Source of the DNA: Nostoc sp. LEGE 12450
GTDB lineage: Bacteria > Cyanobacteriota > Cyanobacteriia > Cyanobacteriales > Nostocaceae
DNA: 64,000 nt
Assembly: GCF_015206895.1 (NCBI RefSeq)
Contig: NZ_JADEXU010000025.1
Coordinates: 1-64,000, forward strand
Direction: 5' to 3'
Shown: piece by piece, positions 38,601-47,856 of the stretch
Layout: each line of letters starts with the position of its first letter
Position numbering within the stretch: the stretch's first letter is position 1
Program-made: the position numbers and the translations under genes
Notes under the pieces: generated by a model
What the model saw: only the letters and a program-made list of their open reading frames with translations
Database searches by the model: none
What the model was told of the DNA's origin: nothing

Positions 38601-39755
38601 ATGTACCAAGATTCTTCTAGGGAACGAGGATATAAAGGATCTGTATCAATCATTAACTCTAATGGTCGAATACAGTTGAGATTTCACTATGCTGGTAAGC
38701 GCCATTACTTGTCCACAGGATGGCTAGATACTCCTGCTAGTCGGAAACTGGCAAAACTTAAAGCAGCGGAGATTGAAAAGGATATCTTATATGAGCAGTT
38801 GGACGAGACTTTAGCGAAGTACAAACCTGCATCATCTTTAAGTACGGTTACACCAGTTACACCAATTCAAAAACCAAAACCACAGTTAGATGAGTTATGG
38901 GACAAATATAGCGAATTCAAAAAACCGCAAGTTAGCCCCAGTACCTATGCCAAAGACTTCTCTAAGCATCGTAATCACATTGCTAAGTTACCGACGCGAT
39001 CGCTAGATGAGGCATCTGCTATTAGAGATCATCTTTTATCGAATCTCACTCCAGATGCTGCAAAGCGCTGCTTAACCCAACTCAAAGCTTGCTGTAATTG
39101 GGCAATGGAAGAGGGATTAATCGACACTAACCCTTTTGCGGCTATGAAAATCAAAGTTCCCAAGGGTACTTCAGAAGAACAGGATATTAATCCATTCAAT
39201 AAAGAAGAAAGAAATTTAATTATTCGTACTTTTGCTAGCGATCGCCACTATAGGCATTACACAAACTATGTGCGCTTCCTTTTCTTTACAGGGTGTAGAC
39301 CATCAGAAGCCGTTGGCTTGAAATAGAAGCATGTTACTAATAGCGTGATTCAATTTCGGGAAACTGTTGTCGTCTCCGAAAATGGTTTAGTCATGAAAGA
39401 GGGACTAAAAACCCAAATAAAACGTGATTTTCCGATTAATTCAGAAGTGCAGGCAATCTTAGATGAGATGAAATCTGAAGAAGATAGTTTGGAATCTCTA
39501 GTCTTTACAAGCCCGAAAGGAAAATTCATTGACCATCACAACTTTGCTAATCGTGCATGGAAGTCAATCATAGGTAAATGCAATATCCCTTATCGTAAGA
39601 GCTACCAGACACGGCATACCTTTATCAGCTTGTGTGTGGAAGCACATATTAATAGCACCGTGATTGGCAGATGGACTGGAACATCAGCCAAAATGATCGA
39701 CAAGCACTATGGTGCAACCAACTTTACAAATCTCAGACCACCTGAGCTTTCCTAA
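38601..39755 (+). pseudogene. Tyrosine recombinase (phage-type integrase) with one in-frame TAG
   Basis: The reading frame codes for an Arm-type N-terminal domain, a core-binding SAM-like domain (VSPSTYAKDFSKHRNHIAKL) and the catalytic domain. FFTGCRPSEAVGLK contains the first catalytic Arg, SYQTRHTFISLC the second Arg/His pair, and DKHYGA the nucleophile Tyr. TAG at 39324-39326 interrupts it where family members have GLxW, so TGG to TAG explains the break; the frame is otherwise intact to 39755. It adjoins tRNA-Phe. It is probably inactive, unless the stop is read through. Confidence 0.85.
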
Positions 39756-40295
39756 AATAGTAATGTAAGGGAGAGAACCCTATACATAAATATTCTCCTT
39801 TGGAGATGCTACGCGAACGGGAAGCAAGCTACGCAATTTAAGGTTTTTGGCGCTAACTGAACCGTATTGAGCTATAAATGCTCAAAAAATACTCAAAGTA
39901 CTGTATTAAATACAAAAAGACCAGCCTCCCACAGCTGGCCTATAAAATATTTTTTTTGCGTTGTCTTCTCAAGAGAGTTAAAACCCAATTGCGCGTTCCC
40001 AAAATGCAACGGGCAACTTTTCTTAACAATATTGTAACAGTCAACACAGATTTTTCCTGAATATTCATCAAAAAAAGATATTAGCAAAGCTTAAATGCCT
40101 CTATCTATTAGACGAATTCAGTATAACGCAGGGTATAGACTGACAAAACCAGAGGTAGAGGAAGCAGAAAAGAATTGATCGATACTTCTCTACCAGAGGC
40201 TGCGCCCTAAGCGTAGCTATGCCGCAGTACGACTACGCGGTAGTTGAATCTCGACTTCGCTCGATTTCCGCGCAGTCGAAACTCAGTACAAGTGA
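39756..40295. other. Intergenic region after the integrase
   Basis: It holds a CCAGC/GCTGG hairpin (39920-39940) with T-rich sequence on both sides, a possible bidirectional terminator, and GC-rich repeat pieces (40195-40285, with GAATCTCGACTTCGCTCGA). No cargo gene of the former integrated element remains; the 60-codon ORFs here look random. Confidence 0.45.
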
Positions 40296-42023
40296 CTAGT
40301 GACTAATGACTATTTGTGGTTTTCCCCAAAGGATGCTTTCCTGCTTGTAAATCGCAATTCCCGGTTTTGCTCCTTTGGGTTTGTAAACGTGTTTTGGCTG
40401 GGTGTAAACTATTGGCACTTGCTCACTCTGACGAGCGCGACTGTAGTAAGCAGCAAGATTAGCGACAAATTGCAAATCAGCTTCTTCTGCCACAGCACCG
40501 GGTTCTAGACGTAGTAGCAGATGACTCCCTGGAATTTCTTGAGCGTGGAACCATAAGTCATAATCCCCAGCTACACGAAAAGTTAATTGGTCATTTTGGC
40601 GATTATTGCGGCCGATTAATACTTCAAAGCCACTGGGGGTAAGGTAACGATGAAAGTTGGTGCTAGGAGGTTCATTTGCACTGCGACTGCGATATTCTGG
40701 ATCTTCTAGATACTTTTGCCCAATCAACTCTTCACGGATTTCTTCTAAAGCTCGCAAATCTTCTGATGTTTTGTAGGTGTCTATCTGAGCGATCGCAGCT
40801 TCTACTTGTTCTAAATACTCAATTTCTGTCTGCACTTCCAATAGTAGCGGTTCCACGGCAGCACGAGCGCGTTTGAGTTTTTGGTGCTGTTTGTAAAGAC
40901 TTTGAGCATTTTGGACAGCATTTTTATCTGGCTGGAGAGCGATCGCTACTGGCAAATTTGTCTCAAAATCAGCAAGGATAATTTCTTTCATCCCTGGCTC
41001 CCAGTTTTGCAGGTGAGCCATCAATAAATCAGCTTTTTGTCGATACTCATCAGCTTGATCTGATTGCTGTAAGCGCGTTTTAAAGGTTTGAGCCTTGTTA
41101 CGTAATTTCGCCAGAATATTATTTAATTTCTGACTCAACTGATGGCGCAATTGAGAAAATAACTGTTGGTCAATTTCGTTACTGTAGTAACGGTTGAGCA
41201 ACTCCTGGATATTTTTGACTTTTTCAACTACACCCCAACCCATTACGGTGTAACCATCTTTTGTCCAAGCGGGTTGAAATTTCTTGGAATCCAAAGCTTG
41301 CAGCCATTCTTGCCAACGCTCAAACAACCGTCGCCAGTCGTCGGGGTTGAGAGTATCGGTGGATGTTTCTGGTGCGATATTTGCTTCTAACAACATTAAC
41401 TCCAGCAATGCTGCACTCAAGCCACTATAACTTTTCAGTAATTGCCGCTTGATTGCTCCTGGCACTAAACTTACACGTTCTTGCCAACGTTCTTGTGATT
41501 CGCTCAAACTGGGGACAGTCCCAGTCAGTTTTGGTGGTGTTTCATAGGGTTGTCCGGTTTGGATGGGACGGACACTAGATTGTTGCTGACTGACTTGATG
41601 AGCTGCGGTGATAATTATATTGTTGGCATCGGTGAGAATAACGTTGCTATATTTGCCCATGATTTCTGCATAGACATGATACAGGGCCCTTTCTCCAGGA
41701 CGACGGGCAAATTGTAAATCGATAACACGCTCCCAAGGTGCGATCGCTTCAATAGCTACCAGTGCTAAACCACTCAATTGGTGTATCAGTTGTTGGCTAA
41801 AGGTAAAGGTATCTGGCGATCGCGGTGGTGGATCGCCGATGCAAATATGTGCAGCTTGGGGATGCCAAGAAATTTGTAGCCAATCTCGCTGTTTCAGGGT
41901 GCGTAATGCCATCGCAATAGTGTAGCGATCGCGCTGGTAAACCTGTTCTAAGCGTGATGGTAGCCAGTTAGCGCGGATTTCGCTACAAGCAGCTGTGAGA
42001 GTGGTAAAGTCAACTGGTTGCAA
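40296..42023 (-). CDS. rqcH: NFACT family protein, Rqc2 homolog RqcH (FbpA type)
   Basis: The protein has 575 aa. It has the NFACT-N start (QPVDFTTLTAACSEIRANWL), long coiled coils in the middle (about 300-430), and the C-terminal NFACT-R domain around FEVLIGRNNRQNDQLTFRVA, DYDLWFHAQEIPGSHLLLR. In bacteria RqcH binds stalled large ribosomal subunits and adds alanine tails. Older annotations call it fibronectin-binding protein. Monocistronic. Confidence 0.92.
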   Translation of the reverse strand: MQPVDFTTLTAACSEIRANWLPSRLEQVYQRDRYTIAMALRTLKQRDWLQISWHPQAAHICIGDPPPRSPDTFTFSQQLIHQLSGLALVAIEAIAPWERVIDLQFARRPGERALYHVYAEIMGKYSNVILTDANNIIITAAHQVSQQQSSVRPIQTGQPYETPPKLTGTVPSLSESQERWQERVSLVPGAIKRQLLKSYSGLSAALLELMLLEANIAPETSTDTLNPDDWRRLFERWQEWLQALDSKKFQPAWTKDGYTVMGWGVVEKVKNIQELLNRYYSNEIDQQLFSQLRHQLSQKLNNILAKLRNKAQTFKTRLQQSDQADEYRQKADLLMAHLQNWEPGMKEIILADFETNLPVAIALQPDKNAVQNAQSLYKQHQKLKRARAAVEPLLLEVQTEIEYLEQVEAAIAQIDTYKTSEDLRALEEIREELIGQKYLEDPEYRSRSANEPPSTNFHRYLTPSGFEVLIGRNNRQNDQLTFRVAGDYDLWFHAQEIPGSHLLLRLEPGAVAEEADLQFVANLAAYYSRARQSEQVPIVYTQPKHVYKPKGAKPGIAIYKQESILWGKPQIVISH

Positions 42024-42403
42024 AGCGATTAGTTGTTAACATTCAAATGGTAGCGATCGCTATACTTTTATCTTCGTTTAGTCAAAGCATAGCAGACCTC
42101 AACTATCATAGCGGTTACTTGGTTTGCTGATAGCTAACGCAGAAATCTATTATTCAGACAGACTCCCAGCACTTAGCTCATAGCTTACCCTTTTTATACA
42201 TTTTTTAGTGCCAAGTTTGTCAGCTAAAGCTATATAAATAAACAAGCTAAGTAATTTCCACTAATTAAACTAATAATGGAAATCACTCAGCCTAGAGAAA
42301 GATTTAGAATAAATGATTGAGTAATGGTGAGTGACGACTAGGAAAATAAAATTATTGCTTACTTCCGAGTTACTCATTCACCATTATCTGTTACGCAAAA
42401 GAA
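42024..42403. other. Intergenic region, nothing recognised
   Basis: AT-rich with HIP1 sites. It carries the rqcH promoter and the 3' end of the glycosyltransferase transcript; no clear terminator is seen. Confidence 0.35.
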
Positions 42404-43777
42404 TTATTTAGCAACCAAAACTGGCTGTTTTGCTGTTGACTGCACTAATTCGACTGTTGACTCCACTAGTTCTTTTGCTGTTGACTGCACTAATTCGGCA
42501 GTTGACTCTACTAGTTCTTTTGCTGTTGACGCTACTGTTTGTGGCTGCAACAGTTCGGTGTAAAGTTCACTCAGTTGATGTGCTACACCATCCCAGCTAA
42601 ACTTAGTTTCAACGCGTTTTCTACCAGCTTTACCCAATTCATCTCGCCATTCTGGAGCTAAGAGAATTCGGTCAATGGCAGATGCAAAGGCATTTACATC
42701 TTGGGGTGGTGCTAATAAACCAGTTTCTTCATTAACTACAGTAAACTGAAGTCCCCCGACATCACTTGCTACCACTGGTGTACCGCTTGCCATCGCTTCG
42801 ATCGCCACGAGTCCAAAGGGTTCGTAGTGACTGGGAACAACGCAAACATCAGCAGCTGCGTAGTAAGTTGGCAAAATATCTTGACTCAGACGACCAGCAA
42901 AAGTGGTAAAGTCGCTCATCCCCAATTCGTTGACGATTTGCTCAATGCGATCGCGCTCAATACCGTCGCTGTTGCCTGGAGTACTACCACCACCAATAAT
43001 TAGCTGGAGATTCTTGGAGTCACGTAGTTCAGACTCGTTTACTGCACGCACCAAGGTTTCTATCCCTTTGCGTGGGTCAAAACGCCCTACATACAATACT
43101 ACTTTGGCTTCTTTATCAATTCCCAATTCAGCCCTGGCTGCTTCTCGTGCAATCGAGCCAAAACGCTGAATATCCGTACCGCAGGGAATGATGTCGATAT
43201 TACCTTTAGTGGAAACTAGCGATCGCATGTGTTGCTGTTCTTGCGGACTTGTCGCTACAATTCGCTCTGCTTTTTCCAACACCTCTTTTTCTACTGCTAA
43301 TCGCTGACTAGCAATCTCAGGAATATCTTCTATAGTGTTATACTTGACCGCTCCTAAAGAGTGGTAGGTGTGAACCTGTTTACTATGTTGGATTTTCTTT
43401 AACTCCATTCCCACCCAACTAGAGAGCCAATAGTTTGTGTGAACTAATTGGTATGTAAAGTCATTTTTTAATTGAAATTTGAGGAAATTATCCACAAATT
43501 CTGGCAGAAATTCAAAAATTTCATCTCGCGGCACAAACTCAAGGGGGCCAGCTTTTAAACGAATAGTTCGGCAATTGTTGCTGTGTTCAACAATCGAATC
43601 TTGCTCCAGACTAGCCTTGCGGGTAAACATATCAACTTGCCATCCCAGCTGCGCTAGTGCTTCACCCACTTGGCGCACATAAACATTTTGTCCCCCAGCT
43701 TCTTCTTTCCCTATTTCAATCGCCGGGTCTCCGTGGACGGAAATCAAGGCGATACGTTTTTCGGTGGTAGAGTTCAT
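42404..43777 (-). CDS. GT4 family glycosyltransferase, sucrose-phosphate-synthase-like
   Basis: The protein has 457 aa. The N-terminal Rossmann domain starts KRIALISVHGDPAIEIGKEE and has GGQNVYVRQVGEALAQLGW; the C-terminal GT-B domain has LYVGRFDPRKGIETLVRA and PSHYEPFGLVAIEAMASGTP with the E-x7-E motif. The GKEEAGGQNVYV glycine loop is shared with sucrose synthases and minimal SPS proteins of Nostoc, so sucrose phosphate synthesis is likely but not proven. The last 45 residues are a low-complexity ELVESTAELVQSTAK repeat, absent from the family, encoded by 45-bp DNA repeats. A 25-bp palindrome lies 43 bases before the start. Confidence 0.8.
   Translation of the reverse strand: MNSTTEKRIALISVHGDPAIEIGKEEAGGQNVYVRQVGEALAQLGWQVDMFTRKASLEQDSIVEHSNNCRTIRLKAGPLEFVPRDEIFEFLPEFVDNFLKFQLKNDFTYQLVHTNYWLSSWVGMELKKIQHSKQVHTYHSLGAVKYNTIEDIPEIASQRLAVEKEVLEKAERIVATSPQEQQHMRSLVSTKGNIDIIPCGTDIQRFGSIAREAARAELGIDKEAKVVLYVGRFDPRKGIETLVRAVNESELRDSKNLQLIIGGGSTPGNSDGIERDRIEQIVNELGMSDFTTFAGRLSQDILPTYYAAADVCVVPSHYEPFGLVAIEAMASGTPVVASDVGGLQFTVVNEETGLLAPPQDVNAFASAIDRILLAPEWRDELGKAGRKRVETKFSWDGVAHQLSELYTELLQPQTVASTAKELVESTAELVQSTAKELVESTVELVQSTAKQPVLVAK
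42433..42540. repeat. Coding minisatellite in the glycosyltransferase tail (45-bp units made of 21- and 24-bp parts)
   Basis: Two near-identical 45-bp units plus a partial third code for ELVESTAELVQSTAK. Inside each unit, GTTGACTNCACTARTTC recurs every 21 or 24 bp, the same 21-bp spacing as the minisatellites at 14630 and 59056. Confidence 0.75.
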
Positions 43778-43819
43778 AGTTTGTGTGTTGCTGATTTTAA
43801 CAAAGCTCTAGGCTCTTTC

Positions 43820-43844
43820 AAGTACGTGTGTAACACACTTACTT
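43820..43844. promoter_or_regulatory. 25-bp near-perfect palindrome upstream of the glycosyltransferase
   Basis: AAGTACGTGTG-TAA-CACACTTACTT has 10 of 11 matched arm positions. Its place, 43 bases before the start codon, suits an operator. I do not recognise the regulator. Confidence 0.5.
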
Positions 43845-44560
43845 AAATTGTTGAGAAACTTTTATTAATATGTCTTTTAATTTAATATACCTAATATTTT
43901 TTTACATCTTCTGCCAGAAGTATAATTTTAAGTTAAGTATTTATATTTAATTTCTTTAGATAGAGGAAAATTTATACCTCATATTTCATACTTTTGATAG
44001 ATAAAAGTTATAGTTTTTCACCTGTTTTTATGCATATCTAATTAATTAAATAAATACCTAAGCTGAATTTGACAAATTGACAGCAGAAATTAGTAGTTAG
44101 AAGTTATATTCACCATGCCAAAATCCCACCCACAAAGAGATAAGATTTTTGATTTTTCTGGTAAATATTAAGCAACTACCCGACTAAAAATTGATCCCTA
44201 AGTCAAGTACAGTCTTTTTTTTTGTGTTAAAATTGACAAATATTTTAGGATACACCTAAGTAAGTCGCTGGCAATGCTGTATGTTATTTTTGCAACTTTA
44301 AAATTAGGATTAACATTTGCTGCTTATAAATAAACCTCTATTAATTTTCCTTAGCATCTGAGATATTAGTATAATTTATAACTTGTAAAACGTTTGCTTC
44401 TGATATTGAAGTTAAAAGCAGCTAGCACAGTTAACTGACCGCGTTGAACTCAAGTTGTATTAAGTAGTGATAATAACTGTTAAATATTGATGCAAAATCG
44501 GGTACTTTATTGAATTTGCTTCGAAAAGTTTCAGATTATGTTTTCAATCATTAATAAATT
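43845..44560. other. Long AT-rich psaK upstream region
   Basis: No gene of credible size. It includes 5' sequence of psaK and possibly a long leader; no clear regulatory consensus was found. Confidence 0.35.
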
Positions 44561-44575
44561 TCAGGAGCAAATCAG

Positions 44576-44836
44576 GTGTTTACTTCAACCTTACTCGCTG
44601 CTGCAACTACACCCCTGCAATGGAGTCCAACTGTTGGACTGATTATCATTATTGCTAATATCATTGCCATTGCCTTTGGGAAATCGACCATCAAATATCC
44701 CAATGCAGAGCCAGCACTACCCTCATCTAATCTTTTTGGTGGTTTTGGTTTACCAGCCCTTTTAGCAACCACTGCCTTTGGTCATATCTTAGGAGTGGGC
44801 GCTGTTTTAGGGCTGCATAACCTGGGAAGAATTTAG
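44576..44836 (+). CDS. psaK: photosystem I reaction centre subunit PsaK
   Basis: The protein has 86 aa, the usual length. Two membrane helices (VGLIIIIANIIAIAFGKSTI and PALLATTAFGHILGVGAVLG) are joined by a loop with KYPNAEPALPSSNLFGGFG. It is a peripheral antenna subunit that binds chlorophyll at the edge of photosystem I. GTG start, with GGAG 12 bases before. A strong terminator follows. Confidence 0.95.
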   Translation: MFTSTLLAAATTPLQWSPTVGLIIIIANIIAIAFGKSTIKYPNAEPALPSSNLFGGFGLPALLATTAFGHILGVGAVLGLHNLGRI

Positions 44837-44886
44837 ATTCTTGCCCAAGTTAGCCTTTATTTGATGATTCTTTTGTCTCCAGCATT

Positions 44887-44918
44887 GAGCCAGAGAGTTA
44901 ATTCTCTGGCTCTTTTTT
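44887..44918 (+). terminator. Rho-independent terminator of psaK
   Basis: A perfect 10-bp stem GAGCCAGAGA / TCTCTGGCTC with a 6-base loop and six T. Confidence 0.9.
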
Positions 44919-44969
44919 ATAAATAAATTGTCTAATATTCGCTGGATTGCTCTTAAATTCTAATCTGTA

Positions 44970-45710
44970 CTAACTCTTAACGAATGTCCACTCAAGTACC
45001 TTTATGGGGGCTTCTTGTAGCGCTTGAGTTAGTTGGGCACTGCTGTCAAATTTTACCTGGGAGAGGTCGCAGGCTTCGACGTTGACCGTAAATTTATCGT
45101 TTTGGAAGGGCCAGGGTTTGACAACAACCAAGTTATCACTGCGCTGCATGATGTCATAGCGCTCACCTTCAGGTCCCTTGCTAATTTCTAAAAACCGCTC
45201 ATCGTCAGGTAGTTCTTGCTGGCATAAGATGAGAGAAAGGCGATCGCACCACTGCATAAACGCATAAGCTGCATCAACTTCCTCCTTCTCAATGCCCAGT
45301 TCCTTGCGCCAACGTTGCTGGTTTTGAAGTTGCTCATCCAAAAGTTTGTCTAGTTTGGAACTCTTACCCCGGCTTCCCTCATTTAGACGGCTGATGTGCA
45401 TGGAAATTAATAGAGCTACCCATCGTCCACGGTAAAGGGCATTCTTTGCCAAATCAGCTAATTTGTGTACCTCAGCATCTACATTGGCATTTGAGGACAG
45501 CATGAAGTCCTTTGGCGCACCGGCTTCAGTAAGAATATCTTCTTCCCACTCTTTCTCTAAATCATCGTGATGAGAAATTGCAGCGATGGTTTCATATAAT
45601 CTTACTGGCGCATCTTTACGTCGCCATTGCCCCGCCAGTTGAGCTGCTAATAAAGCATGGGCACGATGGTAAATGACTTCCCAACCATTTGGCGTAGCAT
45701 TGACAATCAC
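44970..45710 (-). CDS. DUF3891 family protein
   Basis: The protein has 246 aa. It opens with VIYHRAHALLAAQLAGQWRR and has AAISHHDDLEKEW, LISMHISRL and FMQWCDRLSLILC, all DUF3891 landmarks. The His/Asp pattern (H17, HHD, H, CD) is reminiscent of HD-type metal-binding helices. Function unknown. Convergent with psaK. Confidence 0.85.
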   Translation of the reverse strand: MIVNATPNGWEVIYHRAHALLAAQLAGQWRRKDAPVRLYETIAAISHHDDLEKEWEEDILTEAGAPKDFMLSSNANVDAEVHKLADLAKNALYRGRWVALLISMHISRLNEGSRGKSSKLDKLLDEQLQNQQRWRKELGIEKEEVDAAYAFMQWCDRLSLILCQQELPDDERFLEISKGPEGERYDIMQRSDNLVVVKPWPFQNDKFTVNVEACDLSQVKFDSSAQLTQALQEAPIKVLEWTFVKS

Positions 45711-46189
45711 AAATTAATCTCCTGATTCTTAGTTTTGATTTTGAGTTGAATCTGAATTCAGAAACGTCGGGCTAGATATTGAAGAGGCGATCGCTCTGAT
45801 TTTTTCAGTGTGACTTATGATTTACACCCATTTTAATTTGAGTGCAATATAGTCCATCCTTCGTAACGCAGAGATATATAGCTGATATTCCCAACTTCTC
45901 TAAAAAGTAGGGAGTATGGTTATTCACCAACCTTCGGTCGAGGAAACAGGAAACAGTGAAGATTTTTGGTTTGATGCGGATCTGTCCGCATCAAAAGCTT
46001 TAGATCCTTAAAAATCCACATTTTTAATGGGCAAAAACCTCTCAAAGTCCTCCTTTTTAAGGAGGATTTAGGAGGATCTACTACATTTTGGTTTTGTAGA
46101 GAGATGTGTGTACCCCGTAGCCTAAAAAAGGGAGGTTAGGGGGATCAATAAGTACCCAAAATTACAGTCAGATACTTTTCAACAAACTT
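45711..46189. other. Intergenic region with a GGAGGATTTAGG-type repeat
   Basis: TCCTCCTT-TTT-AAGGAGGA forms a perfect 8-bp hairpin at 46048-46066, inside an AAAGTCCTCC...AGGAGGATC repeat common in Nostoc. No gene. Confidence 0.5.
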
Positions 46190-46882
46190 CTAAGAGTGGC
46201 TTTCTAGGGGATTTGCAATGTATTTGAATGTTGGCTCAGAATTCCAAGGGCCACGCTCATCTTGACCATTACCGTTTGTAGATAGGTTGTAGTAAAGAGC
46301 AACAGTTTCATCTGGTTTAATATTACCAAAGAACGGATCTGTCAACTTACCCAGCGAATCCAGAGCTTTCATAAACATCTGGGTATGAGAAATTTCTCGT
46401 GTTAACAGATGGACTAAAGTTTCTTGGGTTCCTTTGTCAGTTGCCAGTTTAATTAACTCTTCATAAGTCTGACGAGCGCCGGCTTCTGCTGCAACGTTAG
46501 CCCTTAAATCACGGACTACATCTCCACCTTCATTCAAGTAACTTGCAGTCCAAGCATTACCCTGACTATCTAGAAAATGAGGCCCAATCCCTCGAACTGC
46601 AAAGAGAGTACTCTTATAAGCCTCTGTTTGATCCACATTTTTTGTATGAGCCTCAATGAGTTTACCAACCATTTCTAAATGGCTGAATTCCTCGATTGCA
46701 ATGTCTTGGAGCATATCTTTAATACCAGCGTTTTCAACATGGAATGATTGCACCCAATATTGCAAAGCAGCACTAAGTTCTCCAGTAGCTCCGCCAAACT
46801 GCTCTAGAAGTAATTGAGCAAAACGAGGGTTTGGTTCACTAACGTTAACTGCATGGATAGGCTCTTTTTTGTGAAAAAACAT
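46190..46882 (-). CDS. manganese catalase
   Basis: The protein has 230 aa with a ferritin-like four-helix bundle. The dimanganese ligands are visible as E in GGATGELSAALQY, ExxH in IAIEEFSHLEMV, E in AAEAGARQTYEE and ExxH in REISHTQMF. It removes hydrogen peroxide in the cytosol and is the same type as KatB of Anabaena. Monocistronic on the minus strand. Confidence 0.93.
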   Translation of the reverse strand: MFFHKKEPIHAVNVSEPNPRFAQLLLEQFGGATGELSAALQYWVQSFHVENAGIKDMLQDIAIEEFSHLEMVGKLIEAHTKNVDQTEAYKSTLFAVRGIGPHFLDSQGNAWTASYLNEGGDVVRDLRANVAAEAGARQTYEELIKLATDKGTQETLVHLLTREISHTQMFMKALDSLGKLTDPFFGNIKPDETVALYYNLSTNGNGQDERGPWNSEPTFKYIANPLESHS

Positions 46883-47045
46883 AGATTTACACTTCCAAAA
46901 ATTATGATGTTACAGAAGGGATTGAATGGTCTTTTAGGATTGTTTCAGAGAGCTAATCTGATATTCAATAGCTTCTAAAACTGGTGAACTAGAAGACCAA
47001 TAAAATACAGCGATTGTGTAAGTGTTGATAACTGCCAATCAGCGA

Positions 47046-47324
47046 TTAGGCATTGCTGCTTCTTCTGATTAATCCCCATAGATAAATAGCAACAATTGCA
47101 CCAAGCACAGCCACTAAAATACCAGGAAGAGTTAAACCAGCGCCAGCCGCAGTAATTTGCAGAGTTCCTGTTCGCAATAAAGTAAAAAGACTTCCACCGA
47201 CAAAAGCACCAATGATACCTAAAATCATTGTGGAGAGAATTCCACCACCTTGATAGCCAGGATAAATAGCTTTAGCAATCGCACCTGCCAAAAGTCCTAA
47301 AACTACCCAAGCAATAATACTCAT
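47046..47324 (-). CDS. GlsB/YeaQ/YmgE family stress-response membrane protein
   Basis: The protein has 92 aa with three hydrophobic segments. IAWVVLGLLAGAIAKAIYPG and GILSTMILGIIGAFVGGSLF are the family motifs. The family is associated with envelope and oxidative stress. It lies 160 bases from the Mn catalase on the same strand, so both may respond to stress. Confidence 0.9.
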   Translation of the reverse strand: MSIIAWVVLGLLAGAIAKAIYPGYQGGGILSTMILGIIGAFVGGSLFTLLRTGTLQITAAGAGLTLPGILVAVLGAIVAIYLWGLIRRSSNA

Positions 47325-47754
47325 AACTGCCTCAACAATCTCACTTGTATCTAAGCTATCAACTCTAGTTCACAATTCTTTCTACCAGATGGGATAAATG
47401 CTAAATCCAAAAGTTAGACAAAAAAGTTTATATACAAATTAGATGGGAATTGCAATTTGGCGTTTATAGCATGAAAATCCTCAACGATTTTTGACAGCCA
47501 GATAATTAATTATTAAATCTCTAATATTCTTCTATTAAGCTTTATTAGTTAAATAATAAGGTCGACAAAATAACATATTTTTCGGTTCATTAAAAAAATG
47601 GTAATCTAAGTTTTAATATATCTACCTGAAGGTATAATTACATAATCTAACTTTTTAGAGATGTATAAAAAATATTTTTCTGTCAAGTTGGATAATTAAT
47701 ATTTAATAAATTTTATTTGGAACATTTTTATTTAAAAATTAAATGTGATGGTGA
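47325..47754. other. AT-rich intergenic region, nothing recognised
   Basis: Low GC and rich in homopolymer runs. It holds the promoter of the GlsB-type gene. Confidence 0.35.
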
Positions 47755-47793
47755 AAAATTAGATCCCCAATTTCTTTAATAAATCGGGGATCT
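47755..47793 (-). terminator. Terminator of the heme oxygenase-hemN transcript
   Basis: Read on the minus strand, AGATCCCCGATTT and AAATTGGGGATCT form a 13-bp stem with one mismatch, followed by AATTTTT. Confidence 0.7.
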
Positions 47794-47856
47794 AAAGACT
47801 GCAAAATTTCACCAATGATTTGCGCCTATTTTAAATCAATACCATTGGGTTAAGTT

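Noticed and set aside
39878-40087. Two opposed ORFs of 60-64 codons after the integrase
   Set aside because: Low-complexity composition, no start signals, opposite strands of the same DNA.
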